From the NCBI GenBank assembly GCA_014773175.1, contig VXCM01000258.1, forward strand, positions 1 through 64,000: a DNA stretch of 64,000 nucleotides, in the 5' to 3' direction. Both the position numbers and the translations under genes were made by a program. This document shows positions 27,231 to 62,959 of this stretch, piece by piece. The first letter of the stretch is position 1. Every line of letters begins with the position of its first letter. This DNA is from Lucifuga dentata. Its lineage: Eukaryota > Chordata > Actinopteri > Ophidiiformes > Bythitidae. A model generated the notes under the pieces. That model had not been told where the DNA came from. It made no database searches and was given only the letters and a program-made list of their open reading frames with translations.

Positions 27231-28680
27231 CGCCGGTGTATTTCCACAGTGACTTCCTGGATTACTTCTAACCTAGTTTATTAATGTCTCACCGCAGGCT
27301 TAATTAAAACTTATAATAACCAACATAGCGACTGCATTTAAATAGCCCTTGAAAGTAACGTCCTTGAAAGTAACTCACTCTGCTGAAGTGTCCATGAGCA
27401 AGAGAATAATACATGCCTTATAAGCGCCAGGGGGCGATGTTGTACTACTTGAACCCTTAACCTTAGAATCACAGATTTAAATAGCCTGGTTATTCTTATT
27501 TTTTAAGCATTTAAAAATAAGTGAGCAAAACCAAACAAAGCAAATGCAGCTTCTGACCTTTAAATATTCACTTAAGTTTACAAGTCTACAAAGTAGAAAC
27601 AGTCCTATTAGCTCTGAGTTTTCACTTACTTTTATCATTTTAGATATATTTATACTATTAGTGGACAAACAGTTGTGAGTCGCATTCGTGAAGTAATCAA
27701 AATAGATTTGTGGGTGGTAAACAAATGCCAAACTCAATCACTAGTGGACAAACATCCCTTTAAAAGTTTTAAAATGTTTTAATGATCTCATATTCTACAC
27801 ACATTTCCCTCGATCTCAACTGATTTGTTAAATCTCTGAATTTAAAATTAAATGAATGAAACTCTTAAACGTAATGTAAGAAATGGCATAAAATTAACAG
27901 AATTCCAAATCGGTGTAATTATCCGTTTCTGTTCTGCAAAAATCATGACAACACCATACAAACATATTCATTAAAAATGAATGAACACATGGAGGCCACT
28001 AGTTGAAGCCAGCAGATATATAATATACTGGGAGCTGAGAAATATGGCAAAGTGGCTACAGGTTCTAACTTCAAAGTTTGTCCTTTTCCATAAATTGTCA
28101 TTTTGTCTAGCTCCCTGTAGCTGACAGCTTGCGGTATAATGGCAAAGTAAACCAGGGACAGACAACATTTAGCTTCTAACTACACCTTAAATCAGTGGAC
28201 TTTCCAAGCTTTTATGTCTTTTTCTCTCTGTTTTATACCACACTGATTAATGATGACAGACCGCTTTATTTAATTTCAATTTTGTGAGTAAACTCAAAAA
28301 TATGTTTATTGCGTGTCTGTTGTTTCCCCCTCTATGCTTTGCTGCCTGGTGTAATTTGTTTGATACAGAGAAAAAAAAGCAGATTTATTAAGGACTGCCA
28401 TGTCAAACAACACACCTGTATGCAATTTGAGCTCATTAGATGATCCTTTGCATGTTATTTGACTCATGAAAGCTTAAGCTGAAACACTTGTGCCATCTTT
28501 TATCCTCTCTCCTTCTGTTCACAATAAAGGATAGCATTTCTGAAGAATTATTCCAGCTTTTAAGCATTTTTCCTCTTTGATTGCAGGCTATTTCACTTTT
28601 AACCCGTGTCCAAATTTCAGCAAAGTTCATCTTACACCATACTAAAAACAGCCAGCAATTAAGTCCAATTATACTGTACA
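27231..28680. other. head-to-head intergenic region between cyrib and the eEF1A gene
   Basis: About 1.45 kb, AT-rich. It contains a strong CTCF-like motif at 27425-27438. No coding exon or RNA gene was recognised. Confidence 0.6.
27425..27438 (+). promoter_or_regulatory. CTCF-like motif between divergent promoters (candidate insulator)
   Basis: CGCCAGGGGGCGAT contains the CTCF core CCAGGGGGCG. It lies about 200 bp upstream of the cyrib promoter block and 1.3 kb upstream of the eEF1A promoter, where an insulator would separate the two. Motif only. Confidence 0.4.
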
Positions 28681-28699
28681 CTTGTTTGTAATTATGTCT

Positions 28700-28728
28700 C
28701 AGGTGTGGGCCAGTTGTAGCCTATAAAT
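28700..28728 (+). promoter_or_regulatory. 42sp50: core promoter of the eEF1A paralogue: two E-boxes and a TATA box
   Basis: Two E-boxes, CAGGTG (28700-28705) and CAGTTG (28711-28716), sit immediately upstream of TATAAAT (28722-28728); a third E-box CATTTG is at 28753-28758. The expected start is near 28750-28760, giving an unspliced leader of about 90 nt before the ATG at 28841. E-boxes of the CANNTG type are recognised by FIGLA-type oocyte bHLH factors; that link is an inference. Confidence 0.5.
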
Positions 28729-28840
28729 CTATTGTACAGAAGCTGCTGCAAACCATTTGTTAGTAAAACCTTGAAGCGTGAACAAAGTCATTTTGTCAGT
28801 AAAAGCTACATCTAACTGGTTATCAAAGCTACTTCTAAAC

Positions 28841-30822
28841 ATGGCAAAGGAGAAGACTCACGTTAATGTGGTAATTATTGGTCATGTTGACAGTGGAAAA
28901 TCAACTACTACTGGTCACCTTGTCTACAAATGTGGTGGTGTTGACCAAAGGAAACTGGAGAAGTTTGAGAAAGCTGCAGCACAGGTGAGAAAGTAAACTA
29001 CTGTGAAAGAAAGTTTTACTGTATCTACTGTGTATTGAATCATATCTCTCATTTTTTTTGCAGATGGGGAAGAGTTCCTTCAAGTTTGCCTGGGTGCTGG
29101 ACAAGCTGAAAGCTGAGAGGGAGCGAGGAATCACCATTGACATATCACTGCTGAAATTTAACACACAGAAATACATAATGACCATAATTGATGCTCCTGG
29201 TCATCGTGACTTCATAAAAAACATGATAACAGGAACGTCACAGGTAACTGGCACTCTAGTCTCATTTTCTGCTTTACTGTTACACCTTTATGCGATAATT
29301 TTCAGCTTTAGACCATGAATGTCCTTGCAGGCTGATGTTGCCCTCCTGGTGGTCTCTGCAGCCAAAGGGGAGTTTGAGGCTGGTGTCTCTAGAAGTGGTC
29401 AAACCAGAGAGCATGCCTTGCTGGCTTACACTCTGGGTGTAAAACAAATAATAGTCTGTGTCAACAAGATGGATGTGACTGAACCCCCCTACAGTCAGAA
29501 GCGCTTTGATGAAGTAGTGCGAGGTGTGAGCGTCTTCTTGAAGAAGATTGGCTATGACCCCACAGCTGTGCCTTTTGTTCCAATTTCTGGCTGGAAGGGC
29601 GAGAACATGATCACTGCAACTCAGAAGGTAAACTTGCACCTCAGAAAGTCTCAAGTTTAAATTATTTTTCCACTGAAGTTTAACATCTAATCAAAGTTCT
29701 GTCTCTAAAGATGGCCTGGTTCCAAGGCTGGAAGCTCAAGCGAAGAGAAGGGAATGCAAGTGGGAGAACTCTTCTAGAAGTCCTGGACTCTATTCAGCCT
29801 CCAGTACGCACCATCAACAAGCCCTTACGATTACCTCTGCAGGATGTCTACAAAATTGGAGGTCAGCAAAGTAAAATTTTAATCAAAATGTGCTCACTTC
29901 TCCTTAGCACTTGGTTTCCACACCTGTGGAAGCTTACTTGATTACATCAATCAAAATGAGGTTCAGGTGTGCAGAGAGGAATGGTGAGGAAGCTCTGCAA
30001 AATCTAAATGCTGTTCTCTCCCCCCCAACCTCCAGGAGTTGGAACTGTCCCAGTGGGAAAGATTGAAACCGGAATCCTCAAACCTGGAATGACCCTGATG
30101 TTCTCCCCTGCCAAGCTTACTGCTGAGGTGAAGTCCATTGAGATGCATCACCAGGGGCTGCAGACAGCTCTCCCCGGACACAATGTCGGCTTCAACATTA
30201 AGAACGTGTCCATCAAGAACCTGCGGCGTGGGGATGTGGCAGGAAACGCCCAGCACGACCCTCCCTCTGATGTCAGCAGCTTTGAAGCTCAGGTTGGTTC
30301 AGCTGAGTGGGGGGGGAAAAAAAAAACTGAAGCTAAAGTTTCTGGCTCCCTGTTTGCCATGTACTGATTTTCTGTCTCCAGGTGATCATCTTGAACCATC
30401 CAGGGAAGATCAAGACTGGCTATTCTCCTGTCCTGGACTGCCACACTGCCCACGTCACGTGCCGCTTTGCCGAGTTGAGGGAGAAGCTTGACAGACGCAC
30501 AGGCAAGAAACTGGAAAACCAGCCACAGGCACTGGTCTCAGGAGATGCTGCTATAGTCAAACTGGTCCCCATCAAGCCCATGTGTGTGGAGAGCTTCTTC
30601 ACATACCCTCCTTTAGGTATAATATCAGTCCATTTGAGTGGAAAGATTATTCTGCAAGGATTGTTTTTTTCCCCAGTGTTTGAGTCTTGAATGTTTGCTG
30701 TTGTTCCTCCAGGTCGCTTTGCTGCAAGAGACCTGAAGCAGACGGTCGCTGTTGGTGTCATTAAGTCAGTGGAGAAGGACCAGGGGTCAAAGCTGCCTCA
30801 CAAAGCCCAAGTGTGTAAATAA
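28841..30822 (+). CDS. 42sp50: Elongation factor 1-alpha paralogue, oocyte type (42Sp50-like), 7 coding exons
   Basis: Exons 28841-28984, 29064-29243, 29331-29627, 29711-29861, 30036-30292, 30382-30616, 30713-30822; all GT-AG, 1,374 nt, 457 residues plus stop (eEF1A1 is 462). The protein is a GTPase that delivers aminoacyl-tRNA to the ribosome. The G motifs are intact: GHVDSGKS (14-21), DAPGH (91-95), NKMD (153-156), SGW (194-196), followed by beta-barrel domains 2 and 3. [21 protein letters not shown], the [10 protein letters not shown] segment and FAARDLKQ match what I recall of the amphibian oocyte form 42Sp50 better than eEF1A1, so that class is favoured. Differences from eEF1A1 include Ala2, Gln36, Leu78, Thr301 and a short C-terminus ending VCK. 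Retained introns rule out a retrocopy. Family assignment is certain; the 42Sp50 orthology is likely. Confidence 0.85.
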
Positions 30823-31003
30823 GTTTTGTTTACCAGTGTTCTGGTATGACCGATTTATTTTAATAGTTTGATTTAATGGTTTGTGATTTTGTGTAGAGAC
30901 ACAGAAGTATTTTAGTTGTTTCCTGTTTCTGGCTCAAAGGATTTGTAGATCAGGATTCAATTTTTGTTTGAAATGGAGACAAATGGAATTGTTCAGCTTC
31001 CAG

Positions 31004-31009
31004 AATAAA
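31004..31009 (+). terminator. 42sp50: polyadenylation signal of the eEF1A paralogue
   Basis: AATAAA 182 nt after the stop codon, followed by a T/G-rich stretch (TTTGTCTTGTGG). The 3'UTR is thus about 200 nt, ending near 31025-31030. Confidence 0.75.
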
Positions 31010-31030
31010 GACTTTGAAAAAATAACTTTG

Positions 31031-31289
31031 TCTTGTGGTTTTATATTGTGAAACTGACATGTAAAACCCCCTTTTTAAAAATGCATCACATGTTGAGTAT
31101 CATGACTGTAAAGATGAAGCTGCTAGTCTTGCCCCCTCTGCCTTAATCGAAGTTCCTGGTAACATTAAACTTAATAAGCCACTCTGGCTTTAAAATGTTG
31201 ACGCTTTCCCTCTGAAGTGGAGTTGGATTTCTAGGAGGAGGCAACAATAGAATTTAACCACACGGCATGACTGCATAAATAAAAGAGCA
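31031..31289. other. gap between convergent 3' ends
   Basis: About 260 bp between the eEF1A poly(A) site and the most distal asap1 poly(A) candidate. No feature was recognised. Confidence 0.45.
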
Positions 31290-32586
31290 GGATCAGTGAT
31301 TTAAGTACAGCATTTTTAATGATACAATGGATTTGATGGGTTTGTTCCTTAACATGGGAAGAACTGCAAGTCAGTGAGGAATGGGTGAAAATACACTGGC
31401 TCTCAGCCTCTTTAAGCCCACCCTGCATCTAAAAACAGCTGGTTCACAGGCAAACTTGGAAATTCTACTGAATCCAGTAACATGGAATGATATTACATGA
31501 CTGCATGACACAATCAAATTTCAAGCTCATGAGGTTTACAAACCTCATTGTGTGATGAGACAAGAATTGTGAACACAGGTTGTACATTTGTGAAATATCT
31601 CTAGGATTTCAGATCATTCAAGTTATTGCTGAGAGGTCCGATTCCATGAGCTTCCCCTTCACGTCTGGTAATAGTGGCTTCGACAACAGGATACCTTTTT
31701 TGTGGTCCTGCTTAATAGTGGCTCTTCAAACCCTGAGGTGAGCATCTTGAATGCAGCACTCCACTCAATTCCAGTCGCTGTTACACCACGCACAGAAAGG
31801 TCAAAGGACTGTGGAGATGAGTTCACACAGAGTGTACACAAAGTGAACAGTGTAACAAGGAGTAAATTAGTGAACTACAGTGAACCACAGGCTTTGATAT
31901 TCCACCACACAGTAGCAGCAGGTTTCTATACTGTAAAACAACCATAATACATGTACACACAAAGCAAGCAAGAACAAGGAGTACATTTAATGAAATTCTT
32001 TTCATCTCGGGGAGATCTGTGGGAGATTACTGCCTCTTCGATCAGTTATGGTGGTAAACAGGGATGCAAGACACAAATAGTGACATGACCTATTTCACAT
32101 TCCATTTCTTATTTGTCCTTTTCTGGAAATACAAGCTGATAATTACTCGAGGGCCAGTAAAACTAATACAGATAAAATTCATACTCCACTGCCCTGATGC
32201 TTTTAATCTGACAGGTAGAGAGCGATGTTACTTGTACATGTTTTGTACAATAAAACATGTATATACACTCACACACAAATATATATATTTACATACATAT
32301 ATACACAGTAACAGCATTAACATAGACTTTAGGTAAGTGCTAGGGTTTTGAGAGTGGCTTTGTCATAGCCGTGCTATAGGGTTAAGATAATACTGGTAGA
32401 GGAAGAGTACACACATTCTTTGTACAGCATGGACGTAGAATCCATGGCTAGATGATCCTTCTTGGTTTTTTCATTGTTTTTTTTTTTCTTTGAACACTTG
32501 TCTTGTGACAAGGGGTATTATGGTACTGCAGCTATTTACAAGACCCCTCGACTGAAGGGGAGGCGTAGTGCAAGTCTTTCTGGCTG
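31290..32586 (-). other. asap1: asap1 3' untranslated region (extent inferred)
   Basis: Follows the TGA at 32587-32589. Candidate minus-strand poly(A) signals ATTAAA lie at 31985-31990 and 31315-31320 (TTTAAT on plus), so the UTR may be 0.6 or 1.3 kb. The asap1 and eEF1A transcripts converge with at most a few hundred bases between their 3' ends. No conserved open frame. Confidence 0.45.
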
Positions 32587-57804
<25,218 letters not shown>

Positions 57805-57865
57805 CTGAAAAAAAGACAGGGAACGCTTAAAATTTTTACAGTAGTTTCATAACGTAAGAATCATG

Positions 57866-58822
57866 CTGGTTATTTTGCATGGCATGTTTAAACCCAATAA
57901 ATAACTACCTGCATACACGTTATGTTACTGCCAATCATTTTCCAAAAATAAAACTGGATTTTAGTTTTTGTGATTTTTTTTTTTTTTGCCAAATCCTCTA
58001 ATCTTTCTAAATCAAATGTTTAGGTGATGTAAGCCCTGCAGAATAATGGGACCTCTTGAAACATCACCTATGTTTTTCACTTGAAGATTATATGATATTT
58101 TAATTTATTTGCCTGCTAATTTTATGAAAGAGTATACTTTTAGGGATTGTAAAAAGTGTCTATGTTAGAGAAGCAAATTTGATGTTGTTATAGAATGCTT
58201 TACCCCTTTTTTTCTCTTCTTTTCAGTTTTATTTTCTCTTTTAGTACAGCTTAAAAATGCAAGAGTGTACACAGACAAGTGATATTTTCTACTATCTTAA
58301 TATGCTCAATAGTATGTATAAGGGTATGTGTGTACTCATGTTTGTGTACCTATTTTGTGTAAAAATGGACATATACTCTGTGTAACAAATCAAAAATTAC
58401 AATAAAAATATTGTTTAAAAAAATTTCAAGGTGCCCGCTAACACATACGTCTGAATGTAGAAGACGCGATCATTTAAAATTTCTCTGTAAGAGCTGTCTG
58501 CTCCTGGGACTATATTCCCTGGCGGAGACATACCTTTTCTTAAATGTAGCTCCGTGTTGAACCGGTTAAAGTAACTTCCACAAAAGATTAACAGATGTCA
58601 CGTTCGCTGTGATGGATTACTTATCTCAAGCACGCTTTAAGTCTCTACAAGTTCATTTTTATGGCATACTGGAATGAACTGGAACCAATAGCAGTCTGGA
58701 TGATAGGGAAAAAAGTTCTAAAATGTACCGCTCCAGTTGTATGTTTTGGAAAATGGCTGGCAGTAATGTAACGTGTACGCCTTTGGGCTCAAACACACAA
58801 AATCACTGGCATGCTCCTTCAA
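57866..58822. mobile_element. TTAA-associated MITE, copy 7 (split by an insertion)
   Basis: Left arm (TTATTTTGCATGGCATGTTTA, TACACGTTATGTTACTGCC) and right part (GGGACTATATTCCCTGG to GGCATGCTCCTTCAA) are both recognisable, but about 390 bp of unrelated DNA lie between 58030 and 58424. Confidence 0.75.
58030..58424 (+). mobile_element. LINE-like 3' tail inserted in MITE copy 7
   Basis: AT-rich segment that ends with AATAAA (58401-58406), then ATATTG and an A-run, resembling the 3' end of fish L1-type elements. No coding part. No clear target-site duplication was found, so the boundaries are approximate. Confidence 0.4.
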
Positions 58823-59154
58823 TAATTTAGGGCAAGAGTAAAATATTTGTTCAGTAATTCAAAGCAGAACGCTCACAGCACAGAGCTTGACCTGAATGTA
58901 GCAGGAATAATTATTTCAACACTGCTGACTGCTGGAGCAAAGCTTCTGTGTTCTCTAATACTCAACATAAACAAGCGATATATGATTTTATCACGGTTAT
59001 TTATGCTTCTAATTATTTTAAATTAAACACTTTAATACCAGACATATAAACACAACCACTGCTACAGCGAGCTCTCTGTCTCCATTTCTTTATAATGTCA
59101 GAGAACAATTTACTAGAAGAGTGAACATAATGAACGATATCAATACAAAGCATA

Positions 59155-59283
59155 TTAAAGGACCATACCATCCATTTTGCATGTCTGAGCCTAATATATT
59201 CAATTTTCATACATGTAAGGTTACTGACAACCATTTAAGAAAACTGAATGTATTAGGCTCAAACATGCAGTATGGTCCTTTAA
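59155..59283. mobile_element. TTAA-associated MITE, copy 8: solo terminal repeats forming a 121-bp hairpin
   Basis: TTAA (59155-59158), then AGGACCATACCATCCATTTT, and on the other side the inverse arm ending ATGGTCCT with TTAA at 59280-59283. Only the two arms remain, with a short spacer, so the element is almost a perfect palindrome. Confidence 0.85.
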
Positions 59284-59660
59284 TACTATATGAGCACCAG
59301 TAGTGTTATTTTGACAATAATAAGCATTCACATTCATATAAATGTAATGTATATTTGAATTTATTTGCCTCCATCCACCCAAAAAGCTGCTTCACTCAAG
59401 GAAAATACATGAGCATAAACAACAACAACCAAGAGAAAGTCATTCAGACTCCTTGTTCAAATCACAAATCACACCACAAGTCAAATCACACCACATGTGA
59501 ACATATTAAGACATGCACACACACACACACGACAAAAATCACAAGGCTGACAGATATTTCAGCGTCTAATCCTGGAAATATTGGGGAGGTGCTGAGGATC
59601 TGCTGAGTTTGACACAGTCTGGCTGCTGTGTGGTCAGTTTGTGGCCGATTTAACCTCATT

Positions 59661-60236
59661 TAAAGGACCATATCGGTCATTTTGCACGTTTGAGTGTAAT
59701 ATATTCAATTTTCATACACGTAATGTTACTGACAATCATTTCCCAAAGCATACTACTGGAACAGTGAATTTAAAAAAAAATTTCCTACCTTCCAGACCGC
59801 CGTTGGTTTCAGTTCAGTCTGCTACGCTATTTAAGTCAACTTGTTGATACATGAAATGTTTTTGGGATAGATAGGTAATCCATCATTGCAAACAAAAGGT
59901 GTATTCAGGTTTTTCTGAATACATAATTTTAGCATTTAAGCGCAAAAAAAAGCGCAGAGTGAATGTATGTCTCCACCAGGGAATATAGTCCCAAAAGAAG
60001 ACCTGGGTTTATTGAAAAATTTAAATGACCGTAACTTCATAAGGTTGCGTAACTATTAGCAGGCAAAACATTGATTTTTAAGGTGAGTGTATCGCTTGAA
60101 TATTTGATTTTGAAAGATTAAGAGATTTTGCAAAATATCAGGAAAGCTGAAATACAGTTTCATCCTTTGGGAAATGATTGTCAGTAAAGTAACATGTATG
60201 AAAATTGAATATATTAGGCTCAAACAGGCAAAATGG
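59661..60236. mobile_element. TTAA-associated MITE, copy 9 (subfamily B, full length, reverse core)
   Basis: Left end TTTAAAGGACCATATCGG. The right arm ATTAGGCTCAAACAGGCAAA lacks the last few terminal bases. The core is in reverse orientation relative to copy 1 (CCAGGGAATATAGTCCC). The arms contain AATATATTCAATTTTCATAC, diagnostic of subfamily B. Confidence 0.78.
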
Positions 60237-60819
60237 GTGGAAAGTGTTAAGTAAAAATATGTGAATTAGTGAATAAGAAGTTCTTCCTAAAATCTACGTT
60301 CTCTTATCAATCTGTGTTACTTCTTAAAGTTTTTTTTCCTTCCAATTTAATGCTATTTTCATTCATTAGAACCCAACATTGCTTTGTTGCATCTTCTTTT
60401 AAATCCCATTGACATCCAAATTATTTAAAAAGACTGGTTAAAAAAAAAAAAAAAAAAAATATCTCTGTACTTTAAGTTTTTTTTTTCCTGGACATTCTTT
60501 TACTAAAGCTGCAGTTAGAATATTTTGCATACACTGCTTTACATGAACTTCATTTACAAAGCAAAGTAGAGCCTGGTATGACTAATCTTGCAGCGGACCA
60601 AGCTAAAGAAATTTTATAGTATAAACAGTAATTAATGTGTGTTTATAGTCATGAAACAAATTCATGCATGTTGACCACCATCATCTGTACAAAATACAAG
60701 CATTAATGCAGCAATGATACTCTGGAGGATTCAACACAGCCCTTATCATAATCAACTTTCTGTCAGTATTACCTGATCATATTTCCTTGATTACAGATTA
60801 CCGAAAAATTAAAAATGAC

Positions 60820-61038
60820 CGTCCCATATACATTTGGATGTATGTTTTAGCAAAACATTGAATTTTAAGGTGGATGTATCACCTGAACATTTGATTTTGA
60901 GAGATAAGGGAATTTGGCAAAATAACGGAACAACTAAAATGCAGTTATATGTTGTGGAAAATGGTTGTCAATAACATAACGTGCATACAGGAGTATTTAT
61001 TGGATTATACCTGCAAAATCACCGTCATGCACCTTTAA
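60820..61038. mobile_element. TTAA-associated MITE, copy 10 (right part only)
   Basis: Begins inside the core (AAACATTGAATTTTAAGGTG) and ends CACCGTCATGCACCTTTAA. Confidence 0.7.
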
Positions 61039-61440
61039 CCATGGGGAATGGAACCATAACTCTGCCATGCTGACGAAGAATACATGACAAACACCAGCAA
61101 AAACACATTACATCAAGGCCCGCCAGTTAAGAGCAGACACACACAGCACTGGGCTAATTAAATTTCACAACATAATTAAGCCGTCTTTGGCCTCCCCTGG
61201 ACAGTTTTACATGGCTCTCCTCCAATTATGGCAGCAGTAGCGTGATGCTGAGAGGCCCTTTGAGCCGGGGCCGAGCCCTTTGATCGCTGCACATGGGAAC
61301 TGGCTCCAGTATCCGAAACCTCCCAACACGACCTCATTACTTCACCTGCTGTCTGCTTGGCTAAAAGTGTCCAAAACTAGCATGTGTCATAATGAAGATT
61401 TCGTAGTAGAATTATAGTGGCCAGTAGGTTTTGCAGTATA

Positions 61441-62527
61441 TTTTATGATTTTTTGCATGTTTAAAGGACCATACCGGCCATTTTACATGTTTGAGACTAA
61501 TATATTAAATTTTCAAAATATAAGGTTACTGACAATCATTTCCCAAAGGATAAAACCATATTTCAGCTTTCCTGATATTTTGCAAAACCTCTTAATCTTT
61601 CAAAATGAAATATTCAAGCAATACACCCACCTTAGAAAATGATGTTTCACCTGCTAATAGTTACGCAGTCTTATGAAGTCACGGTTGTTTAAATTTTTCG
61701 ATAAACACAGGTCTTCTTTTGGACATACATTCGCTGTGCACTTTTTATTGTGCTTAAATGCTAAAATTACATAACTTTGAAAAAAACCCTGAATACACGT
61801 GTGTTGTTCGTGATGATGGATTACCTATCCCAAGAAAGTTTCAAGTATCAACAAGTTGATTTTAATAGCGTACCAGAATGAACTGAAACCAATGGTGGTC
61901 TGGAAGATAGGAAACTTTTTTTTTTTAAATTCACTGTTCTAGTAGTATGCTTTGGGAAATGATTGGCAGTAACGTTGCATGTATGAAAACTGAATATATT
62001 AGGCTCAAACATGCAAAATAACCAGTATGGTCCTTTAAGCCCAATAAATACTTTCTGCATACACGTTACATTTCTGACAACAATTTTCCAAAACATAAAA
62101 CCATATTTTAGTTTTCCTTTTTTTTTTTTTTTTTTTTNTTTTTTTTTTTTTTTTTTTGCCAAATCCCCTAATCATTCAAAATCAAATGTTCAGGTGACAC
62201 ATCTGTAGGACTATATTCCCTGGTGGAGACGTACATTTTCTTCTGTGCAGCTGTGTTAAGGACTGGTTAATTAAAAATAAGAGCAGTGTCTGGTTTGCTG
62301 TGATGGATTACTTATCTCAAGTACATTTCAAGTCTCTACAAGTTGATTTTTAAACTGCATTGGAATAAACTGAAACCAACGGCAGTCTGGAAAGTAGGAG
62401 AAACAACTATAAAATTTACCCTCCAGTAGTAAGTTTTGGAAACTGTCTGGCAGTGTAATGTGTAACGTGTGTGTGTCGGTAGTATTTATCAGGCTCAAAT
62501 ATGCAAAATCACCGGTATGCTCCTTTA
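61441..62527. mobile_element. TTAA-associated MITE, copy 12 (subfamily A host copy interrupted by copy 11)
   Basis: Left arm remnant GATTTTTTGCATG (about 61447-61460), continuing after copy 11 with GCCCAATAAATACTTTCTGC, core GGACTATATTCCCTGG, right terminus ACCGGTATGCTCCTTTA. A poly(T) tract with a single N (62138) lies inside it. Confidence 0.8.
61465..62034. mobile_element. TTAA-associated MITE, copy 11 (subfamily B), nested inside copy 12
   Basis: 570-bp element starting AGGACCATACCGGCCATTTT and ending GTATGGTCCT, flanked by TTAA at 61461-61464 and 62035-62038. The outer flanks (TTTTGCATGT on the left, GCCCAATAAATAC on the right) rejoin into the terminal arm of another family member, so the target site is identified directly. 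Confidence 0.85.
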
Positions 62528-62698
62528 TATAAATTTTTTTCATACTTTTTAATACAAATAGAAATAATAATTTTCTTGCGATTGTAATTCCAATCAGACT
62601 TTATCTATGCTGTGTTATACCGCAACAGTAACAGATGAGATCCTCACAACAACCAACGCATCCATTAACAAGCCACGTTTCCCCTCAAGTCAGAATGA

Positions 62699-62959
62699 NN
62701 NNNNNNNNNNNNNNNNNNNNNNNNNNNNNNNNNNNNNNNNNNNNNNNNNNNNNNNNNNNNNNNNNNNNNNNNNNNNNNNNNNNNNNNNNNNNNNNNNNNN
62801 NNNNNNNNNNNNNNNNNNNNNNNNNNNNNNNNNNNNNNNNNNNNNNNNNNNNNNNNNNNNNNNNNNNNNNNNNNNNNNNNNNNNNNNNNNNNNNNNNNNN
62901 NNNNNNNNNNNNNNNNNNNNNNNNNNNNNNNNNNNNNNNNNNNNNNNNNNNNNNNNNNN
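62699..62959. other. assembly gap (261 N)
   Basis: Unknown sequence, followed directly by a (CA)n tract (62960-62976), so the gap is probably repeat-induced. Confidence 0.97.

Noticed and set aside
28778..28840. Upstream in-frame extension of the eEF1A reading frame
   Set aside because: It begins at GTG, not ATG, and eEF1A proteins begin with the M(G/A)KEKTH motif at 28841.
28841..30822. Processed pseudogene interpretation of the eEF1A copy
   Set aside because: Six canonical introns, an intact frame, intact G motifs and a TATA promoter argue for a functional gene.
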